The notes under the pieces are model-generated. The model searched no databases and was not told where the DNA came from. It was given only the letters and a program-made list of their open reading frames with translations. The translations under genes and the position numbers were made by a program. A stretch of DNA of 64,000 nt from NCBI RefSeq assembly GCF_001553645.1, contig NZ_CP014231.1, positions 1 through 64,000 of the forward strand. The letters run 5' to 3'. The stretch comes from Leptotrichia sp. oral taxon 847 (GTDB lineage: Bacteria > Fusobacteriota > Fusobacteriia > Fusobacteriales > Leptotrichiaceae). Within the stretch, counting starts at the first letter, position 1. Each line of letters begins with the position of its first letter. This document shows positions 54,723-63,839 of the stretch, piece by piece.

Positions 54723-55646
54723 ATGAATAAGGATATTATGAAAACCAAAATCATTGGAATTGGCGGAATGGGAATAAATTTTGTTAATTATATGATAAAA
54801 GAAAAAATTAAAAAAGTTGAATATATAACGATCGACACCAATTTTAAAAATTCTGAATCAAGTTTAGCTAATCAAAAAATTTTTTTGGATACGAAAATTA
54901 TCAATTGTACAAGAGAGCAGGCGGAAAGAATAGCATTTCAATGTTATGATCAATTTTATAACCTTTTGAAAGGAACAAAAATTTTATTTTTAATTTCAGG
55001 GGTTGGTGGAGCGACTGGAAGTGGGATTACACCTGTTATTTTGGAAGTGGCTAAAAAGCTTCAAATATTTACGATAACAATTGTGGCAAGACCATTTTTT
55101 CTAGAAGGCTTTGATGTGATGAAAACTGCTAATAATGGAATGAAAAAAATAGACAGTCTGACGGATAGTTTGATTATTATTCCAAATGAAAAACTGTATA
55201 ATTATGTTGATAAAAAGGAGCCTTTAAACTCAGCTTATTGGCAAGCTAACATGCTTATAAAGGAGGGAATTGAAAGCATTGTGAGTATATTAACAGAAGT
55301 GGGTCTTATGAATATTGATTTACTTGATGTAAGGGCGGTGCTTGATGGCTCGCGAGATACGATTATTCGTGTGGGAGAGGGTTTTGGAGAAACAGCAGTA
55401 AAAAGTATTTTGTCGCAAATAGAGAAAAAAAATTTATTTGAAGGACAGATTCAAGATGCGAAAAGGGTTTTGATAAGTTTTATAACGGGAAATGAAGCAC
55501 CTTTGTCAGATATACAAGAAATTATTCAGGGGGTAACTGATATTATAAAAGACAAAAATATTAAACTTATCTGGGGAATAATAATAAATCCTAGTTATGA
55601 ATTTAATAAAAAAATAAAAACGGTTATAATTTCGAGTGAACAATAA
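54723..55646 (+). CDS. Divergent FtsZ/tubulin-like GTPase
   Basis: A 307-residue protein with the FtsZ fold order: N-terminal IIGIGGMGINFVNYM, a tubulin-type glycine loop SGVGGATGSG (residues 92-101) where FtsZ usually has GGGTGTG, and the catalytic synergy-loop pattern NIDLLD (197-202) matching NxDxxD. It ends soon after the core, without the long linker and C-terminal peptide that FtsZ uses to bind FtsA and ZipA. It is probably a paralog of FtsZ, or an unusually short FtsZ. ATG 54723 follows AAAGGAGGG. It stands before the his genes, with no division genes nearby. Confidence 0.85.
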   Translation: MNKDIMKTKIIGIGGMGINFVNYMIKEKIKKVEYITIDTNFKNSESSLANQKIFLDTKIINCTREQAERIAFQCYDQFYNLLKGTKILFLISGVGGATGSGITPVILEVAKKLQIFTITIVARPFFLEGFDVMKTANNGMKKIDSLTDSLIIIPNEKLYNYVDKKEPLNSAYWQANMLIKEGIESIVSILTEVGLMNIDLLDVRAVLDGSRDTIIRVGEGFGETAVKSILSQIEKKNLFEGQIQDAKRVLISFITGNEAPLSDIQEIIQGVTDIIKDKNIKLIWGIIINPSYEFNKKIKTVIISSEQ

Positions 55647-55766
55647 AAGGAATAAATTTTTATGATAAAATAAATTTGTTTATTGTTTTTAATAAATCTT
55701 GAAAAATAAAAGGTTGTAGCATTGACAGGAAAGGAGTGTGTGATAGTAATTTATCATACTGGAAAA

Positions 55767-56897
55767 ATGAAAAAATATATTAACAATATGAGCAAAAAAA
55801 ATATAGTTTTATTGAATTTACGAAAATTATATGATTCTTATGGTTATAAGAAAATTTCTCTTCCAAGTTTTGAAGAATACGATTTGTATAATGAAAACAA
55901 AGACTTTATTTTAGGAAATATACTTACAATTATGAATCCAAGTGGAAATTTATTGGCACTTAGACCTGACATTACTCTTTCAGTTGCAAAAAAAATCTCA
56001 AAAGAAAAGACTCTAAAATATGATAAAGTTTATTATCAGGAAAATATTTACACGACTTCAAAATATATTGGATATAACGAAAAAGAACAGTTGGGAGTTG
56101 AACTTATCGGGAAAGAAACGTTGTTTTTGAATTTTGAAATTGTGAGCCTTGCACTAAAAAGTTTGGAAATTATGAGTAAAAAAAATATGCTTGTCCTGTC
56201 TCACGCTGGATTTATTTCTTCAATTTTTGAAAATTTGGAACTTGAGTATGAAATAAAGGAGAAAATCTTTGAGTATATTAACAATAAAAACGCTCATGAT
56301 ATAAAAGTAATTTTGGAAAACAATAAAAATATTTCAGATGAAATGAAAAATCTTATTTATGAATTGCCAAATTTATCAGGTAATATGGAAGAAATTGGGA
56401 AAAAATTATCCAAATATGAACTAAATCCTAAAATTGTGAAAATTTTAGCAGAACTAAAAAATTTGTATGATTTGATTATTAAATTTTATAACAATAAAAA
56501 AATTATTTTTGATTTTTCGATTATTAAAAATTTGAAATATTATAATGGGATTATTATGCAAGGGTTTATTGATAAAATTCCTAATGCTGTGCTAAGTGGT
56601 GGAAGATATGATAAATTGTTTGAAAAATTTGGAGTTGATACTGGAGCAATTGGATTTGCTATTGTCACTGATAATCTTAATGAATTTTATAAAAATGAAA
56701 ATCAGAAAGACTTTGATATTTTGCTTTTGTATGATGAAAGTGATTTTGAAAAATTGGCTGAGATCGTCGATAAACTGGTAAAAGATGGCAACAGAGTGAG
56801 AACTCAAAGCATAATTTGTAAAGATTGTGATTTTGAGATTTTTAATTATGATAAAAAATATATTTTTGAGAATGGAGAATTGAAAATTGAAATATAA
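55767..56897 (+). CDS. hisZ: ATP phosphoribosyltransferase regulatory subunit HisZ
   Basis: A catalytically inactive HisRS-like protein that activates the short HisG. It has NLRKLYDSYGYKKISLPSFE, RPDITLSVAK, YYQENIY and a C-terminal GGRYDKLFEKFG with AIGFAI, typical of HisZ. The start is uncertain: ATG 55767 has only GGAAAA before it, while AAGGAG at 55731-55736 lies just upstream of an in-frame GTG (55740) and ATA (55743), so the protein may be up to nine residues longer. hisG follows 35 bases later. Confidence 0.88.
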   Translation: MKKYINNMSKKNIVLLNLRKLYDSYGYKKISLPSFEEYDLYNENKDFILGNILTIMNPSGNLLALRPDITLSVAKKISKEKTLKYDKVYYQENIYTTSKYIGYNEKEQLGVELIGKETLFLNFEIVSLALKSLEIMSKKNMLVLSHAGFISSIFENLELEYEIKEKIFEYINNKNAHDIKVILENNKNISDEMKNLIYELPNLSGNMEEIGKKLSKYELNPKIVKILAELKNLYDLIIKFYNNKKIIFDFSIIKNLKYYNGIIMQGFIDKIPNAVLSGGRYDKLFEKFGVDTGAIGFAIVTDNLNEFYKNENQKDFDILLLYDESDFEKLAEIVDKLVKDGNRVRTQSIICKDCDFEIFNYDKKYIFENGELKIEI

Positions 56898-56932
56898 ATT
56901 TTTGATGGAAATTTGATGGAAAGGTGTGAAAT

Positions 56933-57556
56933 ATGTTAAATATAGCACTTCCTAAAGGAAGACTTGGGAATAAAGTTTATGAATTATTTGAGAGTATTGG
57001 ATATGACTGCGATGAAATAAAAAGCGACAACAGAAAATTAATTTTTGAAAATCCTGACAAAAAAATCAGATTTCTTTTGGTAAAGCCGTCAGATGTGGCG
57101 GTTTATGTGGAAAAGGGGAGCGCTGATATAGGGGTTGTCGGAAAGGACATTTTGCTGGAAGATAATCCAGATGTCTATGAACTTTTGGATTTGGGATTTG
57201 GAAAATGTAAATTTGGAATTGCTGGTCCTATTGATTTTAAAGAAAATTTTGACAGACCTCTGGTTGTTGCAACGAAATATTTTAATGTGTCGAAAAGGTA
57301 TTTTGATTCAATTAATAGAGATGTGGAATTGATTAAATTAAATGGTTCAATTGAAATTGCGCCGATTTTGGAACTTTCTGATGTGATTGTCGACATTGTG
57401 GAAACTGGGACAACTTTGAGGGAGAATCATTTGAAAGTGTTGAATTTTATTGGAGATATAAGTGCGAGACTTATTGCGAATAAATCAAGTTACAGATTTA
57501 ATCATGATAAAATAGAAAATATTGTGAAAAAAATAAAAGATAAAATAGATAAATAA
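56933..57556 (+). CDS. hisG: ATP phosphoribosyltransferase, short form
   Basis: The first enzyme of histidine synthesis, joining ATP and PRPP. The 207 residues are the short form, which needs HisZ, encoded just upstream. LNIALPKGRLGNKVYELFES, VEKGSADIGVVGKDIL, LDLGFGKCKFGIAGP and DVIVDIVETGTTLRENHL (PRPP loop) are all present. The preceding ribosome site is AAAGGTGTG. Confidence 0.96.
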   Translation: MLNIALPKGRLGNKVYELFESIGYDCDEIKSDNRKLIFENPDKKIRFLLVKPSDVAVYVEKGSADIGVVGKDILLEDNPDVYELLDLGFGKCKFGIAGPIDFKENFDRPLVVATKYFNVSKRYFDSINRDVELIKLNGSIEIAPILELSDVIVDIVETGTTLRENHLKVLNFIGDISARLIANKSSYRFNHDKIENIVKKIKDKIDK

Positions 57557-57676
57557 AAAAGATTAAAAAATTTAATAATAATTTTAGAAAAAAAATAAAA
57601 AGTAATTGTAAGAAATTTTATTTAAAAAATTTTAAAAGAAATTTATAAAAAATGAATTTTTGATGGAGTGATAAAA

Positions 57677-58957
57677 ATGATAAAGACGATTGAATATTCA
57701 GAAAATTTGAATTTTGAAAAAGAACTTGCTAGAAGCCAGTTTTCTTATGACGATGTAAATGAAACTGTGGAAAATATTTTAAAAGATGTAAAAAAACGAG
57801 GTGATAAGGCCCTTTTTGAATATACTAAAAAATTTGATAAAGTGGATCTAAAAACATTGGAAGTTTCTGAAAAAGAAATTCAAAAAGCGTTTGACACAAT
57901 TGATAAAGAACTTTTGGAAGTTATTAAATATTCACATGATAATATTAAATTATTTCACGAAAGACAAGTTAGAAATAATCTTATTGTAAAAAAAGAAAAT
58001 GGAATAAGTTTAGGTCAAATTATTAATCCGATTGAAAAAGTTGGACTTTATGTACCTGGAGGAACTGCCGCTTATCCATCAACTGTTTTGATGAATGCCG
58101 TTCCAGCAAAAATTGCAGGTTGCAAGGAAATTATAATGGTCACACCGCCAACTTCAGATGGAACAATTTTACCATCGCTTTTAGTTGCTGCGAAAATCGC
58201 TGGAGTTGACAGAATTTTTAAAGTTGGTGGAGCACAATCAATTGCTGCACTTAGTTATGGAACAGAAAGTATTCCAAAAGTATATAAAATTGTAGGACCT
58301 GGAAATATTTATGTTGCAATGGCTAAAAAGATGGTTTACGGAGAAGTTTCAATTGATATGATTGCAGGACCAAGTGAAGTTTTAATAATTGCCGATGATA
58401 GTGCAAATCCAGTTCATGTAGCAGCAGATTTACTTTCTCAAGCGGAGCACGACAAATTAGCAGCTAGTATTTTAGTTACAACTTCAAAGGAACTTGCTAA
58501 AAATGTTGCAGAACAATTGGAAATTCAATTAAAAGAGTTGGAGAGAGAAGAAATTGCAAGAACTTCGATTGAAAATCAAGGTAGAATTATTATTACAGAA
58601 ACAATTGATGAAGCGATAAAAATAAGTAACGAAATTGCTCCAGAACATTTAGAACTAGCGGTATCTAATCCTTTTGAACTTTTGACAAGAGTAAAAAATG
58701 CGGGTTCAATATTTATGGGACATAACACGCCTGAGCCACTGGGAGATTATTTAGCAGGACCTAATCACACACTTCCGACAAGTGGAACAGCTAAATTCTC
58801 GTCACCATTATCAGTTGATGACTTTATAAAAAAATCTTCATTTATTTATTATTCAAAAGAAGGTCTTGAAGAAGTGAAAGATAAAGTTATAAAATTTGCT
58901 GAAAGTGAAGGTCTTACAGCTCATGCTCGTTCAGTTTCGAAAAGATTTGAGAAATAA
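57677..58957 (+). CDS. hisD: Histidinol dehydrogenase
   Basis: Oxidises histidinol to histidine in two steps with NAD and zinc. Clear blocks are IEKVGLYVPGGTAAYPSTVLMNAVPA, IFKVGGAQSIAALSYGTESIPKV, DMIAGPSEVLI, DLLSQAEHD and the C-terminal NHTLPTSGTAKFSSPLSV. With ATG 57677 (GGAG at 57665-57668) it has 426 residues, standard for the family. Confidence 0.97.
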   Translation: MIKTIEYSENLNFEKELARSQFSYDDVNETVENILKDVKKRGDKALFEYTKKFDKVDLKTLEVSEKEIQKAFDTIDKELLEVIKYSHDNIKLFHERQVRNNLIVKKENGISLGQIINPIEKVGLYVPGGTAAYPSTVLMNAVPAKIAGCKEIIMVTPPTSDGTILPSLLVAAKIAGVDRIFKVGGAQSIAALSYGTESIPKVYKIVGPGNIYVAMAKKMVYGEVSIDMIAGPSEVLIIADDSANPVHVAADLLSQAEHDKLAASILVTTSKELAKNVAEQLEIQLKELEREEIARTSIENQGRIIITETIDEAIKISNEIAPEHLELAVSNPFELLTRVKNAGSIFMGHNTPEPLGDYLAGPNHTLPTSGTAKFSSPLSVDDFIKKSSFIYYSKEGLEEVKDKVIKFAESEGLTAHARSVSKRFEK

Positions 58958-59113
58958 AATTAATTATAAAAAATAAATAATTATATAATTTATTATCTAA
59001 ATTTAATTTAAATAAAAATGTTAGTGATAATTGATAATTTAAAAATAAATTAGATTAAATTATATTGAATTAGATTGTATTAGATTAGAGATTAGAAAGG
59101 AAAAATTTGAAAA

Positions 59114-59842
59114 ATGAAAAAAATATTTTTGGGACTGTTTATTTTAGGAACACTTGGAATGGCTCAGCAAAACTATGAAGTTTATGTGAAAAATGGGGTT
59201 AAAATTTCTCAAAGTGAAGCGGATAGAGATAGTAAAGAGATTGATAAAATCATTAATGATAAGATTATTTCAAGATATAACAACGAAGGAAAAAAGGTTT
59301 TAATGGAAAAGTCAAAAAAGCTTTATGATGAATATATGGATGGTTTAATGGATAACATGGTAAAAAACGCTCCAAAAAATCAACAACAGTCATTTAAAGA
59401 ATTTTTAAGAAGACTTAGTGAAATTATGAAACAAAATGTTTTTGGTGAACTTGATAAAATGGATATTTCTATCAAGGAAATTTCATTTTTGAGTAAAAAT
59501 AAAGCTAAAATTAGCATATTGGCTAAATATAAAGACATGGATGATCTTGACTCTGACAAAATTATTGATGAAGCATTTAAAAAATCTGGAATTACAGATA
59601 AAGATACTGAACATTTTGAAAAAATTAGTAAAGTAAAACTTGATAAATTTTATAAATATTTTGAAGATAGAGTAAAAGAAGAAATAAAAAAAATTGATTA
59701 TAATGAAGATACTACAGAAATAGAAATTGAAAAAGTTGATGGAAAATGGCAAGTAAATTTTGATTATAATGATTTGATAAATGAGACATTAAAAAATTTG
59801 GAAGATAGTTTTGAAAGTATGAAAAATGACATTGACGATTAA
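59114..59842 (+). CDS. Exported protein of unknown function, paralog of the gene at 63840
   Basis: A 242-residue protein with a signal peptide MKKIFLGLFILGTLGMAQ followed by YEVYVKNGVKISQSE. The mature part is helical and charged. The first 30 residues are nearly identical to those of the truncated gene at 63840 (same signal peptide, VKNGV/IKNGV block). I do not recognise the family; the central part has a DUF5105-like or lipocalin-free look and no catalytic motif. It lies between hisD and hisC. Confidence 0.7.
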   Translation: MKKIFLGLFILGTLGMAQQNYEVYVKNGVKISQSEADRDSKEIDKIINDKIISRYNNEGKKVLMEKSKKLYDEYMDGLMDNMVKNAPKNQQQSFKEFLRRLSEIMKQNVFGELDKMDISIKEISFLSKNKAKISILAKYKDMDDLDSDKIIDEAFKKSGITDKDTEHFEKISKVKLDKFYKYFEDRVKEEIKKIDYNEDTTEIEIEKVDGKWQVNFDYNDLINETLKNLEDSFESMKNDIDD

Positions 59843-59906
59843 TAAGGAAATTTATCTGAAATAATAGATAAAGTAAAGAAAAAAATAAAGAGGGAGAAAT
59901 TGTAAA

Positions 59907-60980
59907 ATGAGCAAATTTTGGAATGATAAAATAAAGGAAATAGAGCCTTATGTTCCTGGAGAGCAGCCGAAAGACAAGAAATATATTAAACTTAATACGA
60001 ATGAAAATCCTTATTCGCCGTCAGAAAAAGTTATAGAAAAAATAAAATCTATGAATTTAAAAGATTTGAAACTTTATCCAGATCCAGATGTTTCAGAACT
60101 AAGAAAAGTGATTGCTGAATATTTTTCGCAAAAAATTGCTGAAAAATTTACAAAAGAGCAGATTTTTGTAGGAAATGGCTCAGATGAAGTGTTAGCACTT
60201 GTTTTTATGACATTTTTTAACAAAGGCGACAAAGTTTATTATCCTGATATAACTTACAGCTTTTACCCAGTTTATGCAGATTTATTTGATTTAAAAGAAG
60301 TAAAAATTCCGTTAAACGAAAATTTTGAAATTGAAATTGATAAATATTTTGGACTTGATGGGCATATAATTATTACAAATCCGAATGCACCGACTTCGAT
60401 TGCATTGAAATTAAATGAAATAGAAAAAATAGTAAAAAATAATCCAGCTCAGTTGGTTGTTATTGATGAGGCTTATGTCGATTTTGGGGCAGAAAGTTCT
60501 GTTAAATTGGTGAATAAATATGACAATGTTCTTGTTGTGCAGACATTTTCAAAATCTCGTTCATTTGCAGGAATGCGTTTGGGATATGCAATTGGCTCAG
60601 AAAATATAATAGAAGGGCTTAACAGATTAAAATTTTCATTTAATTCGTATACAATTGATAGAATTTCGATTGAAGCTGGGATTGAATCATTTAAAGATGA
60701 TGATTATTTTGTAAAAACTAATGCTAAAATTATTGAAATACGGGAAAAAACTGTAAAAAAATTGAAAGAATTGGGATTTAAAGTGTTAAATTCAAGTGCT
60801 AATTTTATATTTATTTCACATAAAAAAATTTTTGCAGGAGATTTGTATAAACAGCTAAAAGATAATGGAATTTTGGTTAGATATTTTGCAAAAGATAGGA
60901 TTGATAACTATTTAAGGGTTACAATTGGAACAGATGAGGAAATGGAAATTTTTATTGACAAATTGAAAAAGTTATTATAG
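59907..60980 (+). CDS. hisC: Histidinol-phosphate aminotransferase
   Basis: A PLP enzyme of class II aminotransferases that makes histidinol phosphate. KLNTNENPYSPSEKV, FVGNGSDEVLAL, NPNAPTSI, VIDEAYVDFG and TFSKSRSFAGMRLGYAIG, with the PLP Lys in SKSRS, are all present. Length 357 fits. ATG 59907 follows GGGAGAAATT. Confidence 0.96.
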   Translation: MSKFWNDKIKEIEPYVPGEQPKDKKYIKLNTNENPYSPSEKVIEKIKSMNLKDLKLYPDPDVSELRKVIAEYFSQKIAEKFTKEQIFVGNGSDEVLALVFMTFFNKGDKVYYPDITYSFYPVYADLFDLKEVKIPLNENFEIEIDKYFGLDGHIIITNPNAPTSIALKLNEIEKIVKNNPAQLVVIDEAYVDFGAESSVKLVNKYDNVLVVQTFSKSRSFAGMRLGYAIGSENIIEGLNRLKFSFNSYTIDRISIEAGIESFKDDDYFVKTNAKIIEIREKTVKKLKELGFKVLNSSANFIFISHKKIFAGDLYKQLKDNGILVRYFAKDRIDNYLRVTIGTDEEMEIFIDKLKKLL

Positions 60981-61305
60981 AAATAGAGTAGTATAAGACG
61001 GAATATTCAATAATGGTAAAAAATAATATTAACCATAATGATATTTTGTAACCAGAAAAAAATATTGAAACTAAAAATTTAGAGATAAATTTTTACACTA
61101 AAAAAAATTTTTTTAGATAAAAATAATAAAAAGTATACTGTATGTATAAAGCGACAAATGCAATATTTTTGCTACTTTGTTAGAGTATATAACTATTTCT
61201 AATATTTTAAAATTAATTAAATTTTATTATTTTTTAAAAAATTTTTAATGCAAAAAACAATTAATTATGATATAATTAAGAAAAAATGAAATAGGAGTGA
61301 CTTAT
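60981..61305. other. Intergenic region with a decayed MITE-like remnant and extended -10 promoter
   Basis: From about 61003 to 61100 the text carries AATAATATTAA ... TGATATTTTGTAA ... AAATTTAGAGATAAATTTTT, a weak match to the right third of the MITE-like family. Before the lipoprotein gene, TGATATAAT at 61268-61276 is an extended -10 box. The rest shows no gene. Confidence 0.45.
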
Positions 61306-61515
61306 ATGAAAAAAATAGCTTTAAAATCAATTTTAGTTTTAGGAGTCCTTAGTATGATGCAAGGATGTGCTAGTGTTAATTCAGATTCACATTTTTCTTT
61401 TAGAGCGAAAGGTTACAAAACAAAAGAAGAAATGGAAAAAAGTGGTCAAATGAATGACAATGTTACATGCGTAGTCGACTATGCAGGAGTAAGCTGGTGT
61501 AAAGAAGACAAGTAG
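61306..61515 (+). CDS. Small lipoprotein of unknown function
   Basis: A 69-residue precursor with a lipoprotein signal ending LSMMQGC, so Cys19 would be lipidated. The mature part (FRAKGYKTKEEMEKSGQMND and CVVDYAGVSWCKEDK) has two further Cys that may form a disulfide. ATG 61306 follows AGGAGTGA. It has its own terminator. Confidence 0.75.
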   Translation: MKKIALKSILVLGVLSMMQGCASVNSDSHFSFRAKGYKTKEEMEKSGQMNDNVTCVVDYAGVSWCKEDK

Positions 61516-61550
61516 TTTCATTGTATCAACAAACCTATTGAGTATTTTTT

Positions 61551-61578
61551 AAAGGAGATAATTTATTTCTCCTTTTTT
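61551..61578 (+). terminator. Terminator of the small lipoprotein gene
   Basis: AAAGGAGA (61551-61558) and TCTCCTTT (61568-61575) pair and run into a T stretch. Confidence 0.8.
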
Positions 61579-61709
61579 ATTTTGAATAAATTAACAAATA
61601 TATTCAAATAAAATATTGAAACACAGTGCTTTTTATGATAACCTTTAAATTTAGATTGTTAAAAAAATTTGCCTATTTCTTAAAATATTTTAGTCATTTC
61701 TAGGTAATC

Positions 61710-62178
61710 GATGGTTTAAAAATTTTAGGGGCAGATTTTTTAATTTCAAATTTTTTAGGTTATTTTTGATTACAAGATGTTATTTTGTTTAATATTATTT
61801 TTTTATTTTTTTACATAAGGGGAAAGGACCGCCATTTCCCCTTATAATCCCCACGCTCGTCTAAGCATTTTTTTGAAGCAAAGCCGAAACTCGCACTAAA
61901 CGTGCTCAAACAGTCGTCTTTACTCCAAAAAAATCACGACACCTTTTGTATAATAGTAAAATTTAAACCGTCGGAGCATTTTTATGTGCTGACAAAACTG
62001 TCTGAGCGTAAGCGAGTTTTTTGGCAGTACATAAAAATGTCGAAGACTAGCCGGGGTGCAGGGGTGCGGCGATGAGCACTTCTGCTTAAAAAAGAAAAAA
62101 AAATTTTAGTAACTTTCTGGATTGAATGAAAAACTTAAAATAAGATTTTTTATTTACCCCTAACTATTTTACTCTGTC
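61710..62178 (-). mobile_element. MITE-like element, copy 4 (full length, reverse)
   Basis: Opposite orientation to copies 1-3. Its ends are GATGGTTTAAAAATTTTAGG on the left and, reading inward from the right, GACAGAGTAAAATAGTTAGG. The 10-bp sequence CTAGGTAATC is directly repeated at 61700-61709 and 62179-62188. All three hairpins are present, with hairpin 1 loop of the CTGAGCGTAAGCGAG type. It lies between the lipoprotein and AlkD-like genes. Confidence 0.88.
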
Positions 62179-62195
62179 CTAGGTAATCAAAAATC

Positions 62196-62224
62196 TTGAA
62201 AAAGAATAAAAAATAGATTATAAT
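62196..62224 (+). promoter_or_regulatory. Promoter of the alkD-hisB pair
   Basis: TTGAAA at 62196-62201 and TATAAT at 62219-62224 with a 17-base spacer, immediately beyond MITE-like copy 4. Nearly the same sequence occurs at 63737-63765. Confidence 0.7.
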
Positions 62225-62338
62225 TATAATACTTACAGTTATAAGTCTAGAAAATATAATAAATTGAAAGAATAAAATTAAAAATTGAAAGGAAAGATTT
62301 TTGGAAGAATAAAAACTAAATTCAGAAAGGGAATTAAA

Positions 62339-63013
62339 ATGGAAATACAAAAAGAGCTATTTTTATTACAAGATAAGGAATATGCAAAATTTTCAAATAA
62401 ATTATCGCCTAATGTTGCACAGGATACAATTATTGGAGTGAGGATTCCTGAAATAAGAAAATTGGCTAAAAAGTTGATTAAAAATAATGAATATCAGGAT
62501 TTTTTGAAAGAACTTCCACATAAATATTATGATGAAAATTTGTTACATGGAGCGATAATTTCAGATATTAAAAATTTTGATAACTGCATTGAGTTACTTG
62601 ATATTTTTTTACCGTTCATAGACAATTGGGCAGTTTGTGATACAATTTCTCCAAAAATTTTTAAAAAGAATAAAGTAGAATTGATAAAAAAGATAAAAGA
62701 GTGGACTAATTCAGATAAAACATATATTTGCAGGTTTGGTATAGAAATGTTAATGACACATTTTTTAAATGAAGATTTTAAAAAAGAATATTTGGAAATG
62801 GTTGCTAATATTCATTCTAAAGAATATTATGTGAATATGGTAATCTCTTGGTTTTTTGCAACAGCGCTTGCAAAGCAATGGGATTCCACGGTAGTTTATT
62901 TGGAAAATGATAAATTAGATGTCTGGGTTCATAATAAGACGATACAAAAAGCTCGCGAAAGTTTTAGAATAACGAAAGAGCAAAAAGATTACCTGAAAGG
63001 ATTAAAAAGATGA
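62339..63013 (+). CDS. AlkD-like DNA alkylation repair protein
   Basis: A 224-residue HEAT-like-repeat DNA glycosylase of the PF08713 family, removing alkylated bases such as 3-methyladenine. Family features are IGVRIPEIRKLAKKL, HGAIISDI, LPFIDNWAVCDTIS and the NMVISWFFATALAKQW block. I start at ATG 62339 (AAAGGGAA upstream); the ATG-less extension to 62285 has no better ribosome site. Its TGA overlaps the hisB ATG (ATGA), so the two are translationally coupled. Confidence 0.88.
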   Translation: MEIQKELFLLQDKEYAKFSNKLSPNVAQDTIIGVRIPEIRKLAKKLIKNNEYQDFLKELPHKYYDENLLHGAIISDIKNFDNCIELLDIFLPFIDNWAVCDTISPKIFKKNKVELIKKIKEWTNSDKTYICRFGIEMLMTHFLNEDFKKEYLEMVANIHSKEYYVNMVISWFFATALAKQWDSTVVYLENDKLDVWVHNKTIQKARESFRITKEQKDYLKGLKR

Positions 63014-63600
63014 GAAAATCAAGAATTGAAAGAAATACATTTGAAACGAAAATAAAAATTGAATTGAATATTGATGGAACTGGGAAATATGAAAATAATA
63101 CTGGTGTTGGTTTTTTAGATCATATGCTTGATTTATTTGCAAAACATGGAAGATTTGATTTGAAAGTACATTGCAACGGAGATACACAAGTGGATGATCA
63201 TCACAGTACGGAAGATATTGGAATTGCACTTGGGAAATGTTTTTACGAGGCTTTAGGTAATCTAAAAGGGGTTAAAAGATATGGAAATTTTCTTTTGCCA
63301 ATGGATGAGGCACTGACATTGATTGCAGTTGATTTGAGCGGAAGATATTTTTTGAATTTTGATGTGAATATTCCGACTGAAAAAGTTGGGACTTTTGATA
63401 CAGAGTTGGTGGAAGAGTTTTTTATTGGATTTACACGGAATCTGAATGCAACACTACATATAAAGAATATGGCTGGAACAAATTCACACCATATTATTGA
63501 ATCGATTTTTAAAGGAGTTGCCAGAGCTTTGGCAGATGCTGTGAGTATTGATGAAAAGTATAAAGATGAGATTCCGTCGACTAAAGGAGTATTAGTTTAA
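63010..63600 (+). CDS. hisB: Imidazoleglycerol-phosphate dehydratase
   Basis: The sixth enzyme of histidine synthesis, here without the phosphatase domain found in E. coli HisB. It has SRIERNTFETKIKIELNIDG, VGFLDHMLDLFAKHG, DDHHSTEDIGIALGKCF and NSHHIIESIFKGVARAL, with paired His metal ligands. Length 196 is standard. The start overlaps the AlkD-like gene by four bases. Confidence 0.97.
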   Translation: MRKSRIERNTFETKIKIELNIDGTGKYENNTGVGFLDHMLDLFAKHGRFDLKVHCNGDTQVDDHHSTEDIGIALGKCFYEALGNLKGVKRYGNFLLPMDEALTLIAVDLSGRYFLNFDVNIPTEKVGTFDTELVEEFFIGFTRNLNATLHIKNMAGTNSHHIIESIFKGVARALADAVSIDEKYKDEIPSTKGVLV

Positions 63601-63651
63601 TCAAATTTATTAACAGCTCAAAATAATTTTTTTTCTAGTCAAAATATTTTT

Positions 63652-63683
63652 TTGAGTGTCATGCGTAGCACTCAACTTTTTTT
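63652..63683 (+). terminator. Terminator after hisB
   Basis: TTGAGTG (63652-63658) and CACTCAA (63669-63675) pair, followed by CTTTTTTT. Confidence 0.75.
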
Positions 63684-63736
63684 CTTTATAAATAAAATAT
63701 AAAATAGAATCTGATTAGTTTGAATAGCTAAAAATC

Positions 63737-63765
63737 TTGAAAAAAATAAAAAAATAGATTATACT
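63737..63765 (+). promoter_or_regulatory. Promoter of the second exported paralog
   Basis: TTGAAA at 63737-63742 and TATACT at 63760-63765 with a 17-base spacer; the box and the spacer are nearly the same as those at 62196. Confidence 0.65.
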
Positions 63766-63839
63766 ATTATAATTAAAGTCATTAAGAAAAGCAAAAAATC
63801 AAAAAATAAATAGATAGAAAGAAGAGGGAAGAGAAAAAA

